NCBI RefSeq assembly: GCF_016920785.2
Contig: NW_024609857.1
Coordinates: 9,815,618 to 9,879,617 of the forward strand
Direction of reading: 5' to 3'
DNA: 64,000 nucleotides
DNA from: Ixodes scapularis
Taxonomy: Eukaryota; Arthropoda; Arachnida; Ixodida; Ixodidae
In this document: positions 30,541 through 42,790 of the stretch, one piece after another
How positions within the stretch are numbered: the first letter of the stretch is position 1
Layout: every line of letters begins with the position of its first letter
The notes under the pieces: generated by a model
Database searches by the model: none
The model's input: only the letters and a program-made list of their open reading frames with translations
What the model was told of the DNA's origin: nothing
Made by a program: the position numbers and the translations under genes

Positions 30541-33500
30541 GTGCAGCGTTTTGTTTGCCTGGTGAGAGCCCTTACATTCAGTTATACTTCGTTTCAGCTT
30601 AAGTCCCGACGCTTAAGTTTTCGCGCTTTAGAAATAGACGCTTGAAGCGACTAAATTTATTTTCGTCGTTCTCCGCAACGTCAACACCGGTCATACATCG
30701 TGCGAGCAGTTATTCGATGACGCATTTGTCCCAACCTCTCACCTGCCTTGTCAACACTATTCAGGGCACCCACGCGGGCGAACGGCTTGGACTTGTATAC
30801 CTATAATTCCGAGTTGGGAATAAATGAAACCGAGGTGTCCGAATGCCGGAAGTGGCACAACTCTCCTGGGCTCTCCTGAAAAAAAAAAAGTTACACAAAG
30901 TTGCGCGTGCTCTTTCATCACGCGAAACCACCAACGCCTTGACCCAGCCAGCGAGCTTTGCCGGACCGTCGACTTCCTGCGTATGCCCAACTGCAATGAG
31001 ATTCCCTTCACGAAACGCGCATTAATAAAAACACGCTCGCACGCTGCGAAACACAAGACATGCTGCAGAACTGGCAGTTGCAGATCGAAAAAAAAAACGA
31101 AAACAAAAATATCGCCACCACGGCATGGAAGGGACAAGCAAGTATGCGAGCAAGCAACCCGCGCACTGCGTGGTCTCTATTGGCAAAACTGAGCGCCCTG
31201 TGCGGAGCACCCCGTTTTGCTTCGCACCTCCATCGCTACTAAATTGGTCACTCCCCCCCCACTCCAAACAAAAATAAATAAAAAAAAAAAAAAGAAACGA
31301 AGAACTTGGCGAACTCGTAAATCTTGAGTGCCGAAGTCGAGGCTCGCAGAACGAATCTCAACGCGCCGGCGAATGTAATTTCAAACGCGGTCGGAATTAA
31401 GTTCTCGCCTCGACGATGGTGTGTTCTCTCTTTTCTCGTCTCCCTCGTGTTTCTTTTTGTTGTTCTCTCCTGAGTTCTCTTTCGTGCGCTTTGTTTCTTT
31501 TTAAGGGGGGGCTTCGATAAATCACAGTGTCCGTAGGAGTTAACTTCGCACCCGGCTTGCTTGCTGTTTCTTTGACCGTTTGGCTTTCAGGGAGGAAATT
31601 GAAGCAGCGTCCTTTTTCTCGCGTTGCAGCCCTCCTTCCTTTTCCATCGGGCCGAAGCTCGGTTGGCTCGAGAGCGCTCGTCTGTGTATACGTGCTCTCG
31701 GCTCTGTTAGCTTTCATGACGTCTTTATGTGCCGGACGGCGGCGGCGTCGTCATTGCGCCGCCCCGTATTAACTTAATTGTACTTCCGCCGTTGTAGTCA
31801 CGATGCGCGGAGGATGCAATAAATCCGCGCGTATATGGTTCGAAGCCTCGCACACCCGCCAATTAATACCAGTTGCGTACGTCTTAAATCAAGGACGTTA
31901 CGTTCAATAGGACCAGTTGACTACTTGCGGATGGCGTCGGCCGAAGCAAACGATTTTTTTTTTCTTTCGCTAGATACTGTTTAGAATCACTCCCTAACGT
32001 TAATAACTAAATCAACTTGCCTTAGTTTTTTCTTTCTAACCAATGACAGTCGCCAAAAAAATTCGAGAAATATGAGCTACGTTCATCCCCTCAACTAGGA
32101 GCCAGACCAAGTGGCCACATTGCCTGGTGCCTATTCTATGGCGCCAACTAGAGCCAGTAAATGAGCTACGCGTAGAGTATTGGTACCAACGTTATTAGAA
32201 CCAACTCAGTTCTGGAACTGGCTCCGGAGGGGCGTCCCTTTGCGTGGCGCCTGTTAGAGGGCGCGCGCTCCGCACTAATACTCGCTATCATCATCATTGA
32301 CGGCGCGGTTCTGGCCTTTGCTTCTGGCTTACAGTGCTTACGGATGACAGCAGCAGACGAGTTTCAAATTGTTTCTGCTGCTGTTGGTAGTCACATATTC
32401 AAAAACTGGTACTTTGTGTAACCATTAAAACATTGAAACTGTGTTCCTGTTGACCCTGAACCCTATTTGAAGTGTCGTCTGCAATTGACGCAAAATAATG
32501 ATTGCGCGCGCGCGCGAACATTCCTTCGGTCGCCTGTAATCGCCGCGACGGGGACGCCCGCGCGCATTTCACACCTCGGAGAAACAACGCACAGAAGCTT
32601 ATAGCAGGGCATGAGAATTCACACATTGTTCAAAACTTGTGAAGCGACAATCTGTGAGTCTACAATCTTGTCAGAATATGCCGGTGGCGTGGTCCGCACC
32701 CGAGTGTCGATATTGTAAACGGTCGGTGCCAGGTACTCAGGCGAGACATTTATTGAAAGTTTCTTTAAACGAGAAACGACACGTCTTAGGGGCGAGAAAC
32801 TTCCCTTGGCGAGACCTATCACGGAAGGACGTCCTCTGTGATTTGTGCTTTAGAAAAAAGGAAATTCTAAAGTAAATTCTAAAGTACTTCGAGCACGAGA
32901 TTCGTTGAGAAGTCGTCGTAACGCCGCGGGTTAATTGGAGTCTGAAACCCGACGCCGTCCCCAAGCGTTTTCGCGACCTTCCCGGATTATTTGCCGCGTT
33001 CTGAAAGGAAGCCTGAAAGTAGGGGTCATTTGAGACTCCTCTGTGCGAAGAGGTCCTGGATGTCCCACCAGCAATGGCTTTGCCCTGGTAAGACTGCACA
33101 TCTGCTACTAGGGTAGAAACTCGCTTTGATTGTAGTCACCAGATTGTAGTGGCGCCGACGAATTCTAGTTGTTTGAAACGCTTCACGCTGTCAGTACAGC
33201 TAAGGCAGCAGCATTTTACAGTAATGCAAAGCGTATGCCAAAACCGTCGTAGCGCTTATCGTGCTCAAATTGTGTTTTTTACTGGAAAAAGGGCAAACAT
33301 TAACCAAAAACCATGCTGAACCTCGAAAGGAGTCGGGACTCGCAAGCAGCCACGGAGCAGTAGCAGACGAAAACGCGTTGATTAATGCGCCGGCAGCGCC
33401 ACCAAGCTCCAAAAAAAATCGGACACGGTTTCGGAGCCCCTCCAATGTACAGCGTCTATGGGAAGTTCCATAACTGAGTTGATCTTGCCTATTGAACCTA

Positions 33501-33639
33501 GGAAAAGAAATGTTGTGCTATAGATTATCTAAACTGCTTAATTGTTTTATTCACAGTGACGTTGACGTAGGCACTATCAGCATGAAAGAATTGCGTGCGT
33601 TGATGTACCATTTTGTTGTAGACGACTAATGTTTTAACG
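30541..33639. other. Unassigned sequence
   Basis: Mixed composition with A-rich tracts (30879-30891, 31087-31098, 31271-31296) and a CpG-rich stretch (31620-31770). Open frames up to 126 codons overlap on opposite strands and have no recognisable domain. I see no tRNA, no clear promoter and no repeat with definable ends. Confidence 0.4.
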
Positions 33640-33790
33640 TGTGTGTTTTTTTAATTTTTTTTCCTGTCTCTCTCTTGCCTTGTCACTGCTGCAGAACGTA
33701 GTTCGGGGGCCGAGAGCTCGTCAAGCCGTTTCGTGCGGCTTTTTTTCTCGGCCTCCACCATTGTAAATGGAAAATAAATATATTATTACT
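33640..33790 (+). repeat. LINE-like 3' tail with hairpin and AT-rich end
   Basis: GCCGAGAGCTCGTCAAGCCG pairs with CGGCTTTTTTTCTCGGC downstream to form a hairpin. It is followed by ACCATTGTAAATGGAAAATAAATA and a TTAT-type microsatellite. A hairpin then a simple-repeat tail is typical of some LINE 3' ends; no coding part remains. Confidence 0.4.
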
Positions 33791-34089
33791 ATTATTATCT
33801 AGTAACAGTGATTGGTACCCCGTTCCCCGATCTGCTAGTGGGTGCCGCAATCTTGGTGATTAGGGCAGAGCAGAGGCAACCGTCGATCGTCACAATTCAA
33901 AAATGCGACTTGCTCAGCTTTAGATACAATGTTAGTTAGCTCAGGGGATAATGTATTGCTCTGTCGCGAACTGTTTTAACATTTTTGGAGGACGGGAAAG
34001 CGTTTCCCGCGATTTCAGATAGAGCTTCAGATAACCGACAACCGTGATTTTAAGCACCAAGATGGTTGAAGTGTCGTTACTCTGAAGCG

Positions 34090-34470
34090 CAGCTTATTTA
34101 GTGGCTCTACCGCCAACCTTAACCACAGCCATGCGCTGGGGTCTGCGAAGTAGAAAACGCGTGCTCAGCTCCAGGCATTGGTAGAGTTCGGCTATTCTCA
34201 TCCCTACAGTGGCATGAAACCGAGCCACCCGAGTGTCCGACGGGGCATCGATTGTTACGAGTCGAAGTGGATTGCTCACGCAGTTCTCGCGTCCAATCCA
34301 TGAGCCGCATTCGACTGTCGTCAGGCGGGTGGTTTAGATCCCACAGTTACATCATCAAGCTTTGCGAAGGCAAGACTAAAAAAGCATGGTCCCCTTTTAT
34401 CCTCGCAATTTCAACGCGACCAAGAAGCTCCTGAATCAGTGGCGGTCTGTGCGAGTATATACTTGGGCCA
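34090..34470 (-). repeat. Dispersed repeat family A, copy 2
   Basis: The reverse complement aligns with 1085-1480 and 41440-41720. Shared landmarks in this orientation are ATTGTTACGAGTC, GCTCACGCA, ATGAGCCGCATTC, ACATCATCAA and GACCAAGAAGC. Diverged but colinear. Confidence 0.6.
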
Positions 34471-35879
34471 GTCTAAGACCAGTACGCCTCTGCAAAGTAA
34501 TGAGCATTCCAACCCGATACCGTTTCAAGACCCCTTTAAAGCCGCCGTCACACTCGGCTCCAGGCAAAAGACACGCTGTTTGCCGCAGACATAATGACAG
34601 ACGTATATATACGAAGCTTGTTGGCTTTGTACATACATGCATGCTCCGAACGTATCTGCAGACAGTGTTTTTATGGTTAATGTGGCGGGACTGTCGTACA
34701 GGGAAGAGACACGCCTCGGACATCGTCAGCAGACTGTCTTTTGTGTGACGTGTTAGCAGTGTGAGCGCGGCTTTAGACGCCGGATTCTCTTTGGAAAACG
34801 CTGAGATTCTATAGAGTCTCTTTGGAGACTCTATAGACTCTATACAAAACTAAATAAAATTATGTGAGAAAAGTCCGACTTAAACAAGCTTACAGATAAA
34901 CCATGCGTGTCTTTCGTTTACCTATTATATAATTTATACTAACTTACTTTTTGAAGGCATACGCCGCCATGGTCTAAGCCTTGAACAGATAGCAAATCGA
35001 TTTTTTTTTTATTTTTATCAGATAAAAGCGGCACAAACAAGCTGTTCGCTTTCACCAAAGCAGCACCGGACGCACAAACTCCCGGCGGCACGAACAAAAA
35101 CAGGAATAAAATAAAACTTGGGTGTTCTCGTGACTCTGCATACCGAGCGTTATCTTGCTCCGGTTTCTATCCTCTTTTTTTTTTTCTTTTTTCCTCGGTG
35201 CCGTGGGTCAACCTCCTTGCCCTTTGGCGGTCATTCGAGAAAGTGTTGTTGACCGAATGCCGACCCGAACTCATCTGCATTTCATTCTCCCCCGTTCACT
35301 CCCGGAGCCCGTGCAAGTGCAGGCTCCTCTCTTCGTCCTGGTATCCCACGAACACAACGCCCCCGTTTGTATTTCACGCCGCGGCCAAGACGCAACAGAC
35401 AGTAATGCGTGTTTACGACTGACGCTCAAAGCCAACGAAAGAGCCACGTCGGCGGTTTACGCCAGAGCGTATTCCCCTCACATAGAGCCGCGCGAGGTCC
35501 GTAAATAGCCCCAAATATGACAGCTCTTTCGGGCGGGGGTAATTCTGAATAATGCCGCCACCTTCCGGGAACGTCGACAACACGCTGCGTTTCTTTCCGT
35601 CCTCCCCCGAAATACGTGTCTGTCAATATTGCGCAACACGTAACACCTTCGTTTCTTACCGCAATCTGTTCATCGTCTGCTGTCTTAGATTTTAGTGCTC
35701 CGCCACCAAAGCCATTACCTTGCTTGTGTTGTTGTTGTTTCTCACTCTGTAGGCTTCTCTAATCAGGCGAAAGCGTCGATGAGTGGGTGAAAGAACTCGT
35801 AAAGCGATATCAACGCCTCCTCGTCGACGCTGACGCCGCGCAGTCAGCTGCTGCGGGCAGAGGGACCTAAATCTCGCGC
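34471..35879. other. Unassigned sequence
   Basis: Contains the perfect hairpin at 34810-34835. Open frames of up to 117 codons show no domain. A T-rich tract lies at 35176-35192. Nothing else is supportable. Confidence 0.4.
34810..34835. repeat. Perfect 11-bp-stem hairpin
   Basis: TATAGAGTCTC, loop TTTG, then GAGACTCTATA, followed by a partial repeat GACTCTATAC. There is no T-run after it and no gene nearby; function unknown. Confidence 0.8.
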
Positions 35880-35985
35880 CGGTTCGGGGCCGAACCAGTG
35901 CCTTCTAGAAGACAAGGCCTGCGAACGACGTCATCGTAAGTGGATCTCCGACGCGCCCCAAGCGGCAAGCACGCTGAAGCTCTAC
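35880..35985 (+). repeat. Dispersed repeat family C, copy 2
   Basis: Moderate colinear similarity to 3590-3712, including CTAGAAGACA and ACGTCATCGT. Diverged. Confidence 0.45.
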
Positions 35986-36525
35986 GAGTGTTGACGCACA
36001 GCGGCAGACACGTCCGTCGAGGCGTCGACGCGTGTTAGCGTCGCGCTCGTTGTGACACGCTGCGTGGACCCACTAATGATGACGTCAGGGACGGAAAGAC
36101 CGAGGCCTTCTAGGTTGTATTGGCCGTGCCGACCGGCTTCCCTCCTTCCTTCAGAGTCCGCCGTCAGCCGTCGTACGTGGTCGGGCGGCCGAAGAAGTTC
36201 CTTTTCAGCGCTTTCTCGCGAGGCCAAGATTTATGGAAGCGGCTGCCAATCGCAACAGGTTTTTTCGATCGGGGCGAGCGAGGCTGCTCGGACGAGAAAA
36301 CCAGTCTGCTGCCGCCGCCACTTGGGGTTCTCTTTGGTTTCGCCGATGCCGCGGCATGCAGCCATCCGCCGCATGCGGTCAGCAGCGGCCGTATTCCCAT
36401 TTGTTTGTATCTTAAGCGACCGCTCATAAGTATGCGGCCTCTGTGAAGCGGCACCATTATGAAGGAAATGACGTGCCGCGAGTAAAGATGGCGTAAATAT
36501 ACATCGAGGGGGCTCCCCCCTGGTT

Positions 36526-36732
36526 TTGAAACTAACCGTATCGGAGGAAAGAAGTTGCAATGTGGAGCATTTAATCTTGAGACACCACAGATATCATTTT
36601 GCCTTAGCTAATTTTACTTTGATTTCGCACATGCTTGATGTCTGGTGTCCATGCACAAATATATTTAGGCGCATTCCAAACATCTTTGCTGAATGTCCAT
36701 TTACAACTGACTCAATAAAAGAAAAAAAAATC
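36526..36732 (+). pseudogene. Non-LTR retrotransposon 3' relic
   Basis: The frame includes C-N-V-E-H-L-I-L-R-H-H-R-Y, close to the E-H-x-L-L-x-C-P-x-Y tail motif of LINE reverse transcriptases. It ends with AATAAAAG and an A-run (36719-36730), as an inserted LINE 3' end would. Only about 60 codons of the tail remain; the cysteine of the motif is lost. Confidence 0.45.
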
Positions 36733-38253
36733 GAAATTGGAGACTTACAGTGCGCTAGAGTCGCAGAGGCGGGGAAACGAACCCAGCTTTATAAATGAAG
36801 CTCCGGTAATTCAGACACTCGCCGGGGTCAAATCCACTTTCGCAAGTTGCTTGCCACCGCTACTAATGCCTCCGCGTGCCCGAATTCCAGGCCCAAAAAA
36901 CAGTTTTCGGCGTACTGCCAAGGAACACGGCCCTCGCTCGCGAACCGACACATCTAAACTAATTAACGCTCTTCTCCCCGCGGGATGCTCGCCGGATTTC
37001 GCAATCGGCGGGGCCACCGTCGTCTCGCGTTCCAATTAAAGGTTGCAAGACGTCCGGAAGGTGATTTATTTATCCGGCCTTGTCTATTTTTATCTCGCGA
37101 GAGTCTTCCTTCCTCTCAAGCCCGCTTCTCAAGGTCGACCGAACTATCGACAGCGGTAATTAACGCCGAAAACCACGAGCATGCAGTCCCCCATCTGTCG
37201 TCCCCGGAACCCAAAAAGAGAAACCTTGCATAACATCGCACGAACTACCTTGTACACTTAAATTATGGATCGGTCATTTAGCGAACCGCGCGGCCGGCCA
37301 ACTGGCGCCATGTCGACACACGCTCAACACCGTATTTTTATTCCGTTTCATCCCCTCCTAACGGCGTTTTTTCTCATACGGCGATCATCACAACGCGCAT
37401 GCGCGATGTAGAAAAGCAAACAAAGATACGTACGAGAGATTTTGCACCGACGGGTATTCGTATTCTTGTCTGGCAAAACGATGAGAAGAACAGCGCCTCG
37501 TTCTACCGTGGCGGCGGTCACGTATGATCCCTGAACTCTCGTTGCTTGAGACTAGAAGACTGCGAAAGGAGACGGCTTGTGCCGAGTCGGCAGTCCAGAT
37601 GGGTCCAGGAGGTCGGACGGAACATGCTGCAAGACTCGCGAGAAAGCCAGGTGGCTCTCCGAAGCCGCAAGCGCCTTCCTCGGGCGAAGAAGCGTCCGAC
37701 GGGGTCTGTCTGGGGCCCCATGGGCTGTTGTTTTCGACGCGCCCTGCAACCCAGTGAAGTTCCGTCGTTGAAGCTCCGTGCGTGCCAGACTGATAAATCG
37801 TAGGGTCCGGGAGCGTTAGGGGCTACGGGTGTAGTAACACACGCCCAGAGCGTGTTAGGCTGACGCCGGTTTGCTGACCCGCTTCTCGGCCCTCCTGTTT
37901 ACACCAGGAGGTCGGGGTGATTAGTGGATCTCTCGTATGGAGGGAAGCTTTTTGAATAAGTTGCGAAGCGCGCTGGCCTGTTTAAGCGGGGAGCCATCCG
38001 GGCTGTATTTTAGAGAGGTTTGTTTTTTTTGACGTTCTTAAACTGTTTACTGGCATCGTTGGAGACACGGGATGCATGCATTCATGTTCTTCTAGCTCTG
38101 ATTTTCAGAATCTTAAAAGTTCGACTACTTTCTTTGCTCTTCTTGAATGTTTCAATCGAAGTACGTTTGTAGGGAAAAGCACGTGTATGGAAAGTCTTCA
38201 GCCGATCAGCTTTGCAAGAAGACAGAATACACAAACAGCACACTTTTTATTTA
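36733..38253. other. Unassigned sequence
   Basis: GC-rich around 36800-37230 and 37490-37930, with overlapping uninformative frames on both strands. No gene, RNA or repeat with definable ends is visible. Confidence 0.4.
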
Positions 38254-39494
38254 CAGTAGAACCCCGTTATAGCAACTCCGCATGTAGGAAAACTGCTGTT
38301 ATAGTAAAAGGAAGCGCCCGTCCCGACTGAATTCCCATTTCTTCTATGGCTCAGAATTCTGATATAGTAAACCGTTAAAACTCAAACACCTGTTATAGTA
38401 AATGAAGGCGGTACCGATGAAATGTTATTTCCCCGCAACTGCATACTTTCTTACTAAAAGGCGGTACAGATCGGCTTTTAGAAACTGAGAGTGCGCATGA
38501 ACCACCACAGCGCTACAGGCTACTGCGCTCTCATACGCTGACGGCTTTCTTATAGAGAGCGTCAGCGGTACTGCGATCGCTCGCGATTGTTTCCGTTCTC
38601 GGGGGGCATATATGATCGTCGGCCACGTCAACACAATAGGCCTAACGAAAGCGAGAAGGTGCCGCTTTTTAATGCATTAACTGATCCCATGGAGAGAAGC
38701 CGCCGTTGTCTGTAACCGGTGACGATGCAACGCAGATGCATCGTCACGGAAGCCGTGGAGCCGGAGGCTTCGCAGCGCCTGCGCAGTGGGGGAGCCTGAT
38801 GTCACCATTGTAGCGCCGTGTGCGATATAGGAATACGTGGCGCGCTGCTTGTAGGAAAGCGCTGCGTGTACGACTGCTTTCGCATTCCTACACGTCAGCA
38901 ATATTACATCTCCTCCTGTAATTTTTTTTTTTTTGGGGGGGGGGGGGGTATTTGGGATTGAACTGCACATCACAAATGATCCGCATCGTAAACGAACTAC
39001 GCTCGTTCAAAAAGCAAGTAATGACCGGTAGGGAACACAGTTCCCTACCAGTAACAGCTAGGCAGGCAGGGAACTGTGTTGGTCTTTATCGGAAGGCAGG
39101 CGACAAAGGTGCCGTCTCTTACGCGACCGTTGAATAATGGACCAAACAAGTGCTGCAGACCGGAAGAATCTGAACCCACCTCTGGAAGACGTGAACTCAC
39201 GTATAGGGGGCTCTAAATGCAACAGGGGCTAATGAGCAACATTATGCTCACACGACAAGCCTCGAGAGCTTCCTTGTGAAGTACAAAGCAGCTACAAAAC
39301 AAACTGACATCACTGAGCTCTTTACTGCAACGTAGATGGCATTTGTATGGTTGTGGTGCTTGCTTTCAGACTAATAAACGTTTTATTCATTTTCACTTCA
39401 TTTTTAAAACTTTAATAGCATACTTTTAATGTGCTTCCGATATAGTAAAACTTATGCGCGGTCCCGACATGTTTACTATAAAGGTGTTCTACTG
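38254..39494. mobile_element. pogo/Tigger-like non-autonomous DNA transposon
   Basis: The left end CAGTAGAACCCCGTTATAGC and the complement of the right end (CAGTAGAACACCTTTATAGT) form inverted repeats of the pogo/Tigger type, and TA lies on both sides. The motif GTTATAGTAAA, or a close variant, recurs several times in the left third and near the right end, as in the subterminal regions of such elements. No transposase frame is recognisable. A 10-bp-stem hairpin lies near 39027. Confidence 0.7.
38928..38949. repeat. T-run then poly-G tract
   Basis: A T-run followed by about 15 G. It lies inside the pogo-like element. Confidence 0.9.
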
Positions 39495-41339
39495 TATTTA
39501 TTTAATTTATTAATTGGATTCTGCAGACAAAGGACAAGAGGGTGGTACAAGAAAAATGGCATCTCTGCCGGACAAAGTTCTCTTTGCCCGTTGCTGTTCA
39601 GCAGTTGATATTTAAAGAAACAAAATAATATTCACAAAGGTTAGACCAATTTAAACAAAAATGCGAGACATAGAAAACGTGTTTAGGCAAAAGCTATCAA
39701 TTCATATTTTTATTACGTTTTTAAACAAATTGGAGTGAATGTTAAATACTGCAGTGGGTACAAAGAGTAAACAAGAAAAATGTCGACACGAGTAGAAATG
39801 AAGCGAAAGATTATGCCTCAATGGTCTATACAATGTGATAACACTGCAACTTTCAAAGTACTTCGCACGTTTTAAACGAGTTGCAAACTGGTCATTTACG
39901 ACAGCGGTTCTGTTCGTTCGCTATAAAAAAATGTCCGCTGCCTGTTTGCGAGACAAACACCGAACGACTGCCAGCATATCCTTGCTCTAACGTCCCTGGA
40001 AGGAGCGTTAATCGAAATGCCGCAGATAGATACTCGTAAAAGTCCAGTCCCCACAATGCCGGTCATGTAACAAGCTCGGCTCCGATGCGATGATAAAAAA
40101 CAAGTCGAGAGTTTCGATCTGCCTATGCAAATTTCAACGCGTAGCAAGGGAACTTGCAATGTACTCACTGCGAATTTATGCAGCGCCAGGTTGTATGTAC
40201 TTCCCGAGAAGTAAAGGCTTGTCCTACCGCTGTTCGGGGGAGCGACCGCCCGCTATGTGGTGTATTATACAGCTCACAAACTTCGCTCCAAGTGCACGAG
40301 ATTTAGTATCGAGCGTTTTTGTGACATGTCGTATTATTATTTAAATATAAGCGATACAATGGATTATGTATGTTAGGGAAAAAGTTGTGGCCTCGTCGCA
40401 CTGGCGCGGAATAATACCAACTTTCCTCCGCCGACAGAAATAGGTGTACAAAGCTTAAAATCTAGGTCGCTATAGACCGTTCCATTAAGGTCATAGCAGA
40501 GAGGTTAAAAAGAAAAAAAAAATGCCCTCCCCTTCTCGCCCACATGTCGTCTGCTCCGCCGAGTGGGCAGTACCTACCATCCGGCTGGCGTACAAACTCT
40601 GTTTAAAATCGCGTCAATTTGAGAATTTCAAGCGCAGATGCGCAGATTTTGGTATGCCAGTTATCGGGTATTTATATGCAAGATAAAAAAAAAAGACTAA
40701 CAGAGTCCAATTGCGCTGTTATCTGCGTGCAAATAAAAAATAAAAAAAAAAAATAGGGAAAACTGTGTTAGACTGGCCGGTCTCTCCGGCGAAAAGTGCC
40801 TGTACCTTTTTTACTATACAAAGTTCGTACTGGTGTAGGCCTTTAGTGACCATGAGTGGATGTCTGAAATAATACATAAAAACGAGCTCTCCTGTCGCAA
40901 TACACGCAGAAGTTGAGGGTAGTACAGCCGGCTGACTCAACTGCTATTTAAGTAACGGAAAAAAAGATATGTCAGTTGATCATTTACCGAAGTAGAACAA
41001 CAGAGAGCTCTAGGCTGATTTTGGATTAGCCATAACTATTCTAAGAACGCGAACCACTTCACAACGGCAGCCACGAGCGAGAGTTCGATGTTCCGTACAG
41101 CCCGCCGATACAGCCCAAAGATGGAGAATGGCAACCTCCCGTTTTGTCGTCTGCTAGCGGAGTCGGGCGCGTGCGTTCTCTCTCGTTTTACCCCGCCGAA
41201 CCCGCTGAATTTCCCGGATGTATGGAGAGGGCGCTGCTGTCAAACAAAATGGTGCCGCCCAGAGAGCGCTAAATAAAATGGTCTATAGTCACTCACGGCT
41301 TAAGAAACGTGGGGCATGACGGGTTCTAGGTCAGCATCT
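39495..41339. other. Unassigned AT-rich sequence
   Basis: Several A-runs and short frames without domains. No repeat ends or RNA genes that I can support. Confidence 0.4.
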
Positions 41340-41975
41340 CATTATAGCTCTTCAGCCAATCAGATCGCGGCATTTGCGGATGAGGTCTCCGAAGAATGAA
41401 CCACGAAGCAAGGAGTGTGAACATAATAAGCCAGGTCCTGCGTTTCTCAAACTGTCAGTGACTGGCACTAGCAAGACCCAAGAATACTCGAACGCGACGC
41501 CACTGACCAAGAAGCGTCTTCGTCGCGGTGGAGTTCCAAAGATAAATGCGGACCTTTTCTTTCAGTCCCTCCTTCGCCAAACTCGATGACAACGCCAACG
41601 ATGCGATGCCCGGGATGGCGTCGTCGGGCTTTCCGATCCTTGCGGTGAAGATATTTAAATGCTGCTCGTGCAGGGGACGCGAAGTTTGCGTAGGCATTCG
41701 ATTTTGGCTCGTGACAATCAATGCCTCGACGTGCATTCGGGTAGTCGAGGTAAAATGATTGATGGGGTAAACGGTGTTCGGTTTCCTCAGATTTCTTCTG
41801 CGACTGCCATTCCGAGGAGAAAAGAAAAATCAGAGTGCGTTTCATGGATCATAAATGTCAAGGAGTAATTTTACTCTTAACACTTCTTGCTTCGTGATTA
41901 GTCCTTCGGCAATCTCATCGGCTGATGCCGCAACGTGATTGGCTGTAGAGCAACAATAAGCCGCTCGGGACGCAC
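41340..41975 (+). repeat. Dispersed repeat family A, copy 3, with inverted-repeat ends
   Basis: The ends form inverted repeats of about 90 bp: left AGCCAATCAGATCGCGGCAT...CACGAAGCAAGGAGTGTGAAC, mirrored on the right at about 41878-41970. The interior matches 1085-1590. This is the most complete copy and suggests a MITE-like element of about 630 bp. No clean target duplication was found. Confidence 0.65.
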
Positions 41976-42159
41976 CACAGAGTTTGTTAAGTTGTCAATG
42001 ATTGTAGGACGAGGTCCTGATTGGTCGATTGTGCGAAATAATAATATTTATGCAGGCTGGTGTGAATAGAGCGTGCCTCTAAGTTAAAACGCTGTTCCGT
42101 CCTTCTTTCTGTTTGTGTGTAATGTGCACAATTTTACCGGTGGCAATCAGTTCGCTGAA

Positions 42160-42790
42160 CGACGGTTTATCGACAGATAGTTTCGTCGATACTGCGACGT
42201 TTCGTGGACACTTCCTTTCATCGAAGGGCTCCAGAGTTCCTTTCGTCGTCGTGCCTTGCGACATTTCGTTGAAACCGTGTTGCATAGGATTAGGCTGCTG
42301 TATTAGGGCTCGCGAATTTTTGTTTGCTCTATCATGGCCGCTTGCTTGGCTTCGCTATCGTTCCGGTATACTTCCGTAGAACTAAAGGAAGCCGGTAATC
42401 CAATCCAATCTACTTAGTAAGAAATATATTTTCGACAAAACGTCACAGGAGCTGATGTTGACGAAACGTCACAAAAACTTATGTCGACGAAACAGGTTTC
42501 CACGAAAGACCACAGTGTCCACGAAACGTTGCAGGAGCTTACGTCCACGAAATGAGTTTCCAGGAAGCGTCACTGTCGACGTAACGGCGCAGGAGCTTTT
42601 GTCCGCGATGCGAGTTTCTACGAAACGTCTCGATGTCGACGAAACGTGTGTTGTTGAAAAGTTGTCCACGATATGTGTTTCCACGAAGCTTGTGTCGAGG
42701 AAATTTTCTGCACGAAATGTGTTTCCTCAAAAACGTATTTGCACGTATCATGTTTCCACAAAACGTGTTTCGACGAAACGACGCGGATCC
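42160..42790. repeat. GACGAAACGT-type repeat block with opposite-facing halves
   Basis: Units such as GACGAAACGT, CCACGAAACG and CGACGAAACAG recur at irregular intervals from 42430 to 42785. On the upstream side (42160-42270) the same motif appears in inverted form (TTTCGTCGATAC, GACGTTTCGTGG). Opposite-facing clusters are typical of subterminal repeats of a DNA transposon; the termini are not identified. Confidence 0.6.

Noticed and set aside
36052..36560. Overlapping frames of 108-125 codons as host genes
   Set aside because: They overlap on both strands in GC-rich DNA and share no domain signatures.
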